Part shown: positions 9,841-17,915 of the stretch, piece by piece
Layout: every line of letters begins with the position of its first letter
How positions within the stretch are numbered: position 1 is the stretch's first letter
Assembly (NCBI RefSeq): GCF_000744095.1
Contig: NZ_JQLI01000001.1
Span: 558,001-622,000 of the forward strand
DNA from: Cupriavidus necator A5-1
Lineage (GTDB): Bacteria > Pseudomonadota > Gammaproteobacteria > Burkholderiales > Burkholderiaceae
Direction of reading: 5' to 3'
Length of the DNA stretch: 64,000 bases
Notes under the pieces: generated by a model
Databases searched by the model: none
Seen by the model: only the letters and a program-made list of their open reading frames with translations
Told to the model about the DNA's origin: nothing
Program-made: the position numbers and the translations under genes

Positions 9841-9878
9841 AAAAAAGAGCCCGCACTCCGCGGAGCGGCGACGCGGGC
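9841..9878 (-). terminator. Rho-independent terminator, minus strand
   Basis: Read on the minus strand, GCCCGC pairs with GCGGGC and is followed by CTCTTTTTT. It would terminate transcription leaving the left end of the Tn3-family element. The rest of 9600-10249 shows no convincing gene. Confidence 0.55.
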
Positions 9879-10249
9879 GGTAGCAGGACTGCCCAGGCAT
9901 AATAGGGCGTTGTAAGCAACTCTTAAGTCTGAATCAGACGGCGTTTTAGACCCTGTTTCCCCAGATCGCAGTGCGGAGCAGTTGCATTCAGCGGCGCAAA
10001 ATTCACTTTCAAGCGTAAAAGGTGATCCTAGGGGGATCTGATTGCGCGTCTAGTCGACGAAGATTCACCCTTTCCGATTGGCGGCTCCCGAGCGAGCGGT
10101 CAAGAGCGTTTGAGCAGAGTGGCAGCGAGGTGTTGGACTGCTGCGCGAGAAAAAGCCTTCACTTCATCGTACGGTCGCCGCGACGCTAGGGGCACTGCGG
10201 TCCTCCCGCCGCTAGTCTTCAGGCAACATTGCAAGTCCGAGATCATCCA

Positions 10250-10288
10250 GAGGGTCGGCCGGGATTCGCAAAATATCCGCCACATCTC
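10250..10288 (+). repeat. Left terminal inverted repeat of the Tn3-family element
   Basis: Begins GAGGGTCGGCCGGGATTC at its outer edge and ends near CCGCCACATCTC at 10288. It matches the right end in about 35 of 38 positions. It starts a few bases beyond the transposase stop codon, as is usual for Tn3 elements. Confidence 0.8.
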
Positions 10289-10291
10289 CGG

Positions 10292-13200
10292 CTAAGCCGC
10301 TGATTTGAATAGGAAATCGATCGATGGATCGAGTGGTGGCACGCGCCTCTGCAAGTCAAGTAGGTAATCGCCGAACCGGTTGATATGCTCGCGGCGGTAT
10401 GGCGACAGACCCTTGAGCACTTCGGCATTCACTGGGTGCCCGCGTTCCTGCAAATCCTTGAGCTTGCGTGACATCCACTGAACGTTGTGGAGGAGGACCA
10501 TGTTGGCGACCAACTGGTTGTACTTGATCACCTTGCGCTGTTCGTGCCGCAGATTCTCGGCGATGATCCCGTCGCCACCAAACATCAACCACTGCGCAAA
10601 GTCATTGAACTGTTCGCTCTTGTTCGTTGCGGCATGAATGGTGCGACGGAGTTCCGGGTCGTCCAGGTACTTCAGCAAGAACACCGTGCGGATGACGCGG
10701 CCCAGTTCCCGGAACGCAAAATACAGCTTATTCTTCGTGCTCTCCGAACCCAGCCGGCGCAGGATGGTCGACGGCGTCATCTTGCCGGCCTTGATCGAGA
10801 CGGCAACCCGCATCATGTCGGGATAGTGTCGTTGGATCAGGTCCCAGTCGATAGACCGGCGGCACAGGCGCTCGATATGGTCGTATCTGCGTCGCCGGTC
10901 CGCCTTGTACAGCACCAGGTCCTTGATATTGCGCATGCGTGGCATCAGGTTGATGCCCAGCAGGTGGGAGAGGCCAAACACCGGCCCGCTCTGCGCCTGG
11001 GTATCGCCGTGAATGGTATCGGGCTGGATCTCCGAACCGTTGCGGATCAGCCCGTCCAGGATGTACACGGCCTCATGCACGCCGCACGGAATGAAGTTGC
11101 TGAAGAGCGCGATGTACATGTCGGAGACATGGTAGTAGCCAATGACGCCGTACCCGCCATAGCGGATGTGATACTCCGACAGCAGGTTCTGCTCATACAG
11201 GTTCCACTTCGTGCCATCCGCGGACGCACGTTTGCCACTGCCCCAGTACTTCGGTAGCGCGAACTGATTGTACGCGTTGATAACCTTCACGATGGCCTTG
11301 TCGAGCCGTTCTTCCGTGACGTGACGCAGGTTCAGCCAAGCTATTTGCTTGCGGCTCAGCCCCTTGACGGACCGGGCCGTCTGGCTCGGTCCCAAGTTGC
11401 AACCGTAGCAGAACAGCGTGCAGATGACGCGCTTGCGAGGATCGTCAAGCTTGGCATCGAAGCCGGACAGTGGCCCGAACAGCTTATGCAGATTCAGCCA
11501 TTGCTCTGTCTCGGTCAGCACGTCGAGGATGCTGATCTGCGGCATCGACGCCGTGATGGCCTGGTCAATCAGTATCATGTTAGGCGGGTCGGGCGCCTTG
11601 CCGGGCCGGTGGATGATCAATCCCTGTTCCCCGAACTCGATGCTGTCGTTCTCAGGGAAATTTGCATCGACCTCATCGAGTGCAGTGCTCAGTCTGTCCC
11701 ACAGCGCTCTGACGAAGCTACTACCATCTCGTGGCAGGCCAGTGATGTCACAGTAGTGCGGTGACTCCCGCTCGAATACGTCCTCCGATACCTGATGGAC
11801 GCGGAAGTCATCAAAACGGTCGCTGCCCTCCACGTAAAGATCGCCCGAGCTCAGCTCACGCATGACCTGATCGAACACGCACAGCTCAAAGTACCTTCGA
11901 TGGAGCAGACGAGTGGTCCGGCTATCCGGGAAGATCGCCTTCTCCCACTTGGCCGGGATCCAGTCGAGCGGAAGATTCAGCAGATCGTCGTCCGTGAGTT
12001 GCAGATGTTCGCGGTGCGAGGTCCGGAAGCCCTGTATCCAGGCCAGTGCCACTAAGACAGCCTTGTCCTGCGAACTGGATTTGAGCGGCAAGACCTCAAG
12101 GCACTGAAAGAGCAGGGAGCGCTGCTGACGGTACGGCGCAAGCATGAATGGCAGATCAAAGTTGCCCGCATACGCGATATGCTCATTGCAGCGGGCCAGC
12201 GCACCCGCCGCATCATTGCCGAGCACTTCACGCACCTTGTCCAGTCGGAAGATGTCGGCGATACCGTCGTCCTCCAGGACCTGCAGCACATCACGGAACT
12301 GGCTGACCAGGCCTTCCAATGTGTCCGCATGCGCGAGCTGATATTGCAGTAGCCGGGTTCTGGCGAGGGACTCGAGCTTGCGCATGACCTTGGTGAAGAT
12401 CTCCGCCACATCATCGAACGCCTTCTGCACCTGCGCGTAGATGAAGAGCACTGCCAAGGTGTGTCGCTTGGCTGGCTTGAGCGCTCGGAGCTCGGCAATA
12501 TCAAGCGCGCGGGCCTCCGTCACCAATTGCGTGCGTTTGCTCACGGAAAGGAAGGCCGGCGCCTGCGGCAGGCCGTTGGCAAGGTTCCGCAGGGCCTGGA
12601 TATGTTTGAGGAAGCTCGCGATTTCGCGTGTGGCGGGCCGCTTGGGCTCGCGCTTGAGCTGGTCCCACCCGGATTTGCCGCCCTAGCCATCAAACAATGC
12701 CTCGATCCGGCCGATTTGCGAGCCATCGAGCGCCTCGGAGATGGCGCGATAGATGGCTTCATTGCACCGGCTGCGGGCCTGGGTTGCCATTCGGTGCAGG
12801 CAGGCAAGTGGCGGCAGTTCGCACCGTACCCGGATCAGTTCTTCGATCAGCACGTTGACGATGTCGGGCAATTCGACCTTGGTGTGCGCCGCATCGGTTG
12901 CGAGCGCCTCCAGCCATGTGATCGTGTTGGCATCGACCGGCCGAATGTGGAGGTACCCGCGTAGCAATTTCTGATGCCGGGAGCGCGTGCCGGAGGCATC
13001 GTAGTGCCCGCACTGTTGCGCGGGACAGGGCGGGGGACCGCAGTGCGGCACGCACGTGATCGATCACGATTGGTGGCACATCAGTCAGCATGGGGAAGTA
13101 GCCAAGGCGCTGCAGCAGTTTGAGCTGCACGAGAATCAGGACGGACGTTGAGGCCCGACGAGACTGGCTGCGCGCGAAGCGGATCTCGGCTGATGTCGGC

Positions 13201-13313
13201 GTGAACGCAGCTTCCAGTTCGGCGGCGGTCAACTCAGCCGGCAGCGTTGGATAGGCGGTATCGTGGATCGGCGGCATCCTTACTGCTGCGCCAAGTTCAG
13301 ATTGATGCGCCAC
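10292..13313 (-). pseudogene. tnpA: Tn3-family transposase, near full length but interrupted by a stop and a frameshift
   Basis: About 1,000 codons in total. The N-terminus (MPPIHDTAYPTLPAELTAAE, from 13277) runs in one frame to about 13030. A frameshift then moves it to the frame of HQKLLRGYLHIRPVDANT. This frame meets an in-frame TAG at 12683-12685 (FDG-stop-GGKSGWDQL) and continues as similar sequence into the long intact part that ends at 10292. The C-terminal half holds the catalytic region, including IHGDTQAQSGPVFGLSHLLG and the terminal GLSPYRREHINRFGDY. The 750-residue downstream frame can start at 12544, but transposition would need the lost N-terminal DNA-binding part. Judged inactive. 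Confidence 0.88.
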
Positions 13314-13634
13314 AGGTATCGGACATCGTCATCGTTGCAGGTCGTCCTGTCGCCATTTGCGACAGCCAAGGTCTACTCCCTTCCAAAACCGTTCCGCTCC
13401 GAAGCCGATATCAGGCACCCTCGAGCAGCGTGTGCGCCGTGGAAAGGAATTTGCACGCCTTTGATGACAGGTTGACGGGCTAAGCGCTCTTGCCTTCCCC
13501 TCACTTCGAGGAAATATGCAGTTTTAGCCACTATGCGGTGCAATTTGGGTTCTTTCTGTTCGCCGGGGGCAGGGTGGGTGCCAACCGGGCACTAAAAAAC
13601 TAGGTTCCATCGATAAATCAATGGGTTGCGCAGG

Positions 13635-13671
13635 GATGTGGCGGATTTTTTGCGAATCCCGGTCGACCCTC
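13635..13671 (-). repeat. Right terminal inverted repeat of the Tn3-family element
   Basis: The reverse complement begins GAGGGTCGACCGGGATTC and ends CCGCCACATCC. It differs from the left end by G/A at the ninth base and a few bases in the A-tract. The 360 bases between it and the transposase start hold no gene I can support. The following stretch 13672-13927 is AT-rich and apparently empty. Confidence 0.8.
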
Positions 13672-13927
13672 TAATCGCTCGTGATGGGAGGGGGTCTTTT
13701 CTCGAATGGGAAAGAATTCTTAGAATAATCTAAGGAAGCAACCGCTTTTCCTGAATGTCTTTAATTGAAGCTCGCTGCATGTGTGCAGCATTCCTTTCAC
13801 CCAATACTTCGTCTCTGCGCAAATCTGTCTTTTGGTGTAATTCATCGACTTAGTTCACTGGCGCGCTTGTGCGGCAGCGTGCAACGAGCCAAGGAACGCT
13901 CGTCAAGCCGGTGATCATGTGGCGTCA

Positions 13928-14541
13928 CTAGCGAATGCTCCCATCGTCTTGCGGATATAGGGTGGTCTGCTTGCCGTCGAAGGCTTGCAACGTCTTGTTG
14001 GTCACCGTCGACTTGCTCGGATACGGTTGGTAGACCCAGAATTCAGGCCTCATCGTCAGAGGGCTTGGCTGTGTAGTAGACGTAGCCGTGTTCATTTCCG
14101 TAGCCATCACCATTGAATAGAACTTTCGTAAGATAGGGCTGTCCGCTTCGACCAGCGAAGAGATCGACCATTGTGGCGTATGCGTGGCCATTGATTCTGA
14201 TCGAAACCTTAGAACCTGGAAAAGAGATTGTGTTCGGAACTCATGTATGGCTCATTCTTAACAGTGATTTCTATCCCTTCAAGTGAGCAACTCAGCTCAC
14301 CCGGCTCTAGCAAAATAAGAATGCCCTTCCTCCGCAACGAAGCCGCCACGGATTCCTTTAGGTAGCCTCGGTCCGTCTTTTCGTCGAAGCTGAATAGGTG
14401 GTGCGGATTGTTCGCGTCACTGATAGATATTTCAAAGTAGTCCATCTCAGGAGCGCATGTAGCCTTGATGAAATGCACAGGGTAGTCAGCCCAGGCAATT
14501 TTGCAGGCGAAGAGGGCGAGCAGTGCGAACAGGTATTTCAT
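13928..14541 (-). pseudogene. Exported protein of unknown function, split by two frameshifts
   Basis: The N-terminus MKYLFALLALFACKIAWAD is a signal peptide with a likely cut after AWA. The frame from 14541 reaches a stop at 14209 right after SSEHNLF. A one-base shift restores a protein-like frame (PGSKVSIRINGHAYATMV, then YGNEHGYVYYTAKPSDDEA) that stops near 14050. A further shift gives EFWVYQPYPSKSTVTN and ends at 13928. The three frames join smoothly into one protein of about 200 residues. I do not recognise the family. The region is less GC-rich than its neighbours, consistent with acquired DNA. Confidence 0.6.
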
Positions 14542-14662
14542 AGATTGAGTTGCATATGGGATGAGAAATTTGGGGTCTGAACAGGCGAAAGAGCGCCTAA
14601 CTTGTTATATCGCAAAATGCAAATTTAACATGGCATCCTGTCATTAGACATCCTATGTCTGT

Positions 14663-15085
14663 GGCGTTGTTGCATAAATCCGGGTACCTCGCGACGTGGT
14701 GACGTTCACGCGCAACTGGAGGGGCGGCCCGGCTGTTAACTTTGGGCGCTTCTCGATTTTTTCGTGCGAGAAGATGCGCAAGGACGAACACAAGACGCGT
14801 GAACCCAAGGGGGTCTACCGCGTCAGGAACTGGTCGGCATACAACGCTGGGCTGATCGCCAGGGGTGACGTCACGATGTGGATCGACAAGAGCGTGCTGA
14901 AGCAGGACACCGAGCTTGAATCGCGCAAGCGCGGGCGCCCGTGCGTCTACTCGGATGCCGTCATTCAGATGCTGCTGGGGCTCAAGCAGGTGTTTCGTCT
15001 GCCGTTGCGCGCCCTGCAGGGATTTGCCTGCAGCCTTCGCAAGCTCGCCTTCGCCGACTTGCCAGTGCCGATCTACACGAGCTGA
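14663..15085 (+). mobile_element. 5' fragment of an IS5-family (IS903-group-like) insertion sequence
   Basis: The left end GGCGTTGTTGCATAAATC at 14663 resembles the IS903-group terminal repeat. The transposase opens at ATG 14774 with YRVRNWSAYNAGLIARGD, then RGRPCVYSDAVIQMLLGLKQ and LPVPIYTS, the N-terminal third of the DDE transposase. It stops at 15085, where the family would continue with the catalytic core. The rest of the element and its right end are missing, so it is a truncated remnant. Confidence 0.75.
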
Positions 15086-15094
15086 AATGGGAAA

Positions 15095-15238
15095 GTGAGC
15101 CAGGGGCAAGTGACATTGCGCATCCATGCGGCTCCTGGCTGGGCATACTTCAATGCGAACACTCCAGGCGCAACGCAATATAGAACGACGGCTTTGGTCT
15201 GCGGATTCAACTGCCAGAGCGACGTTGAAGGCAGATGA
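15095..15238 (+). pseudogene. C-terminal fragment of an unidentified protein
   Basis: A 47-codon frame starting GTG AGC CAG and ending NCQSDVEGR reads like the tail of a real protein (IHAAPGWAYFNANTPGATQY). It directly abuts the broken IS5 transposase, so it may be the gene the IS landed in or a deletion product. I do not recognise it. The DNA from 15240 to 15570 holds no supportable gene. Confidence 0.3.
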
Positions 15239-15572
15239 CCATTGGACTCAGATAGCCGCCATCGAGTCGGGGAAGACTCGAACGGCGCAAAAGTCGACAA
15301 AGGCCGACCGGCCCGCAACTGGCGGAGGTCGCTTGTCGGGCCGAAAGGCAATCAGCGAGCAGGGCTGCGATGCAACGGCCAAAGTCGAATCATGACAGCC
15401 GGCGCCACGCCGGCGGCAGGATTCCCGATGCTTGCGTACTGGTAGGTATAGACCCCAACGGAATAGATCGGTGCGGTCATCCCATTCGCCAGCCACGACA
15501 GCTTCATGGTGCTGACGGCACCGGAAGCAGTATTGGTCGGATCCGGCGAGCCCTCCGTGGCGGTGTCCAGAA

Positions 15573-15743
15573 GACGACGTGGCCGTCACGGATGCCGCCC
15601 GCCAGCGCGGCATCGTGGTGCGACCGCTGTCGCGCTATTTCATCGGGGATAAGGTGCAGCGAGGATTGCTGGTCGGCTACGCTTGCGTGCCGGAGGAGGA
15701 CATCGGCCCGAGCTTCGACGTGTTGCTCGGGTGCCTGCAGTGA
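15573..15743 (+). pseudogene. C-terminal fragment of a MocR/GntR-aminotransferase regulator
   Basis: The frame DDVAVTDAARQRGIVVRPLS then YFIGDKVQRGLLVGYACVPE is the typical end of the aminotransferase-like domain of MocR regulators, which normally have about 480 residues. Everything N-terminal to it is missing or scrambled. It ends 28 bases before the convergent MarR gene. Only the last 56 codons survive, so it is a relic. Confidence 0.55.
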
Positions 15744-15771
15744 GGGTTGGCTGATCCGTCGGCGCGGGCCG

Positions 15772-16281
15772 TCAGGGCAGCCGATACGGCGCGCTCCCGA
15801 GCCCGTTGGTCGCCTCCACCAGCTGGATCAGATATAGCAGGAAACGCTCGCGATCCTCCGCCGGCAACTGGTCGACGGTGCGGTCGTGGGCGCGCTGTAC
15901 CGCGTCTTCCATCTTCGTCACCAATGCGCGACCCTTGCGCGTCAGCTTGACCAGCTTGACGCGCCGGTCGTGCTCGCCCTGGCGCCGCTCCAGCAGCCCG
16001 CGCCCCTCCAGCCGCGGAATGACCTCGGCCACCGTGGTCCGTTCCAGCCCGATCTCCAGCGCCAGTGTGTTTTGGTCGAGTTCGCCGTGCTGATGCAAGG
16101 CCGTCAGCAGGCTGTATTGCACCGGCGTGATATTGAACGCCTCGGTCTCTTCCAGGAACAGCGAGCAATGCAACTGGTGCAGGCGCCGGATCAGGAAGCC
16201 GGGCCGGCCCAGCAGGGCGGAGCGCTGGCGGGCCGCATCGATCTGGGTCTTGACGGCGGCGGAGCGGGTCTTGTTGGTCAT
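15772..16281 (-). CDS. MarR-family transcriptional regulator
   Basis: A 169-aa winged-helix regulator with LDQNTLALEIGLERTTVAEV as the recognition region and RRVKLVKLTRKGRALV as the wing. The start is the ATG at 16281 (MTNKTRSAAVK). It is divergent from the amidohydrolase/molybdenum-hydroxylase operon at 16637 and is the obvious candidate to control it, probably as a repressor released by the substrate. Two 22-bp repeats in the shared intergenic region are candidate operators. Confidence 0.88.
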   Translation of the reverse strand: MTNKTRSAAVKTQIDAARQRSALLGRPGFLIRRLHQLHCSLFLEETEAFNITPVQYSLLTALHQHGELDQNTLALEIGLERTTVAEVIPRLEGRGLLERRQGEHDRRVKLVKLTRKGRALVTKMEDAVQRAHDRTVDQLPAEDRERFLLYLIQLVEATNGLGSAPYRLP

Positions 16282-16379
16282 GGCAAAAAGTTGGCCGGAC
16301 AGGGTCCGGAATCTGGCAGCGGCAGTATCGCACTGACGGCTGCCTTGCAGGAAGCGTTCCAGCACGCTTTCCCTGTCCG

Positions 16380-16401
16380 GATAGGTGGCATACCCCCTAA
16401 T
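16380..16401. promoter_or_regulatory. Operator-like repeat, copy 1
   Basis: Contains ATACCCCCTAAT and matches copy 2 (16484-16505) in 18 of 22 positions. It lies about 100 bases upstream of the MarR start. The spacing and partial dyad symmetry suit a dimeric regulator. Assignment to this MarR protein is inference. Confidence 0.4.
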
Positions 16402-16483
16402 GCACCACAGCGGCGCGGCGCGGCCATCTCCATGGCAGCAAGTCGTGCATCGGCACCATTGAAGAACATCGGCCCCGGGGCGA

Positions 16484-16505
16484 GATACGGGGTATGCCCC
16501 CTAAT
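16484..16505. promoter_or_regulatory. Operator-like repeat, copy 2
   Basis: Contains the dyad GGGGTATGCCCC followed by CTAAT and starts 104 bases after copy 1, in the same orientation. It is about 130 bases upstream of the amidohydrolase start. A candidate MarR operator for the operon promoter. Confidence 0.4.
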
Positions 16506-16636
16506 TCGACGACGCCGCACGAATACCGGAGAACCTTGCCGGCAAAGGCTTTGCGGGGAGCGCGCCGCGCCACGGCGGCAGTGCTGGCAGAGTTCTTGCG
16601 TTTGGTTGCCTGCACATCGACTTCTCCGAGGCAAGC

Positions 16637-17905
16637 ATGACTGCAAGCGTTGGCGGTACCTTACTGAAGCGGGGCAGGATCATCGATCCGGCCTCCGGCA
16701 TCGACCAGATCGGCGACGTGTTCGTCCGCGACGGCCGCATCGTCGAGGTGGGCGCCGAGCTCCACCATGAAGGCGTGCAACGGATCGACTGCCGGGGCAG
16801 GCTGGTGCTGCCCGGACTGATCGACACCCATGCACATGTCTATCAGTTCGTGACCGGACGCTTCGGGCTGGGCGCCGACATGTGCGGCGTGCAGTCGGGC
16901 GTGACCACGCTGATCGACCAGGGCGGCGCCAGCTGCATGACCTTGCCCGGCTTTCGCCACTACGTCGCCGGGCATGCGCAAAGCCGTGTCTATGCCTTCC
17001 TGTCGGCCTACCTGGTGGGCGGGCTCGAAGGCCATTTCTATCCGGAGCTGTACCGGCCGGAATGCGTCGACGTCGATGCCACCGTGAAGGCCGCGCTGGC
17101 CAATGCCGATCTGGTGCGGGGCATCAAGGCCCACGCCGAACTGGGTGGATTCGCCCGCTGGGGCACCGAGGTGATGCGGGCCTCGGCCGAGATTGGGCGC
17201 CAGGCCGGGCTGCCAGTCTATATCCATTTCGGCCAGCTGTGGCCCATGCCCGGACAGGCCACCTTCGACGTGGATCCCGACACCATCCTCGAACAGGTGG
17301 TGGATATGCTGAAGCCGGGCGATGTGCTGGCGCATCCGTTCAGCCGGCATCCGGGCGGCTTCGTCGGCACCGACGGCAAGATCCATCCGCTGGCCCGCGA
17401 GGCGGCGGCGCGCGGGCTGAAGATCGATGTCGGCCACGGCTCGCACTTCAGCTACCGCATGGCCCGCACGGTGCTGGAAGCCGGCATCGTGCCCGACACC
17501 CTGGGCGCCGACATGCACGGCTACAACACGCAGGTGCCGGCGCCCGCCGGCACCCCGGCCGAGCACCCCGACCAGGACCATATGTTCCTCGGGCGCGTGC
17601 GCTTCAGCCTCGTTTCCGCGATGACCAGCATGCTGGCGCTGGGCCTGCCGCTCGAACAGGTGGTGCGCATGGCGACCGTCAATGCGGCGGCGATGGCGGG
17701 TTTGGCGGATGGCGCGGGCACCTTGCGCCCCGGCGCACCGGCCGACATCACCGTGCTCGACGACCAGCGCGGGCGCTGGGTGCTGCGCGACAACGAGGGG
17801 ACCCAGGTGGTGACGGAGCGGCTGCTGGAACCGTCGTTCTGCCTGTGCGGCGGCCAGCGCTTCGACGCCAGCGCGCCGATCCTGCCCGCGGCGCAGGTTG
17901 CATAA
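16637..17905 (+). CDS. Metallo-dependent amidohydrolase (deacetylase-like)
   Basis: A 422-aa amidohydrolase-superfamily enzyme, expected to hydrolyse a C-N bond in an amide, cyclic amide or related ester. The metal motif HAHVY is near residue 62, a candidate carboxylated lysine in RGIKAHAELGG near 158, histidines in VYIHFG near 197 and DVGHGSHFS near 262, and the catalytic aspartate in LGADMHG near 290. It is first in the operon, upstream of a molybdenum hydroxylase, and the next gene starts 10 bases after its stop. It resembles the deacetylase-like group rather than dihydroorotase. The substrate is unknown. Confidence 0.85.
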   Translation: MTASVGGTLLKRGRIIDPASGIDQIGDVFVRDGRIVEVGAELHHEGVQRIDCRGRLVLPGLIDTHAHVYQFVTGRFGLGADMCGVQSGVTTLIDQGGASCMTLPGFRHYVAGHAQSRVYAFLSAYLVGGLEGHFYPELYRPECVDVDATVKAALANADLVRGIKAHAELGGFARWGTEVMRASAEIGRQAGLPVYIHFGQLWPMPGQATFDVDPDTILEQVVDMLKPGDVLAHPFSRHPGGFVGTDGKIHPLAREAAARGLKIDVGHGSHFSYRMARTVLEAGIVPDTLGADMHGYNTQVPAPAGTPAEHPDQDHMFLGRVRFSLVSAMTSMLALGLPLEQVVRMATVNAAAMAGLADGAGTLRPGAPADITVLDDQRGRWVLRDNEGTQVVTERLLEPSFCLCGGQRFDASAPILPAAQVA

Positions 17906-17915
17906 GGAGCCGGCG

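Larger units (their letters stand above)
10250..13671 (-). mobile_element. Tn3-family insertion element (tnpA only), both ends present, transposase dead
   Basis: A 3.4-kb unit bounded by near-identical terminal inverted repeats (10250-10288 and 13635-13671) and filled by one minus-strand transposase gene. No resolvase, passenger gene or res site is visible, so it is an IS-like Tn3 element. The five bases outside each end differ (ATCCA and TAATC), so no target duplication survives, suggesting later rearrangement or an old insertion. Related ends appear abutted at 28997-29060. Confidence 0.8.

Noticed and set aside
10487..11257. 256-codon plus-strand frame
   Set aside because: Antisense to the Tn3-family transposase gene.
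14597..15178. 193-codon minus-strand frame
   Set aside because: Antisense to the IS5-type transposase fragment; no family-like motif.
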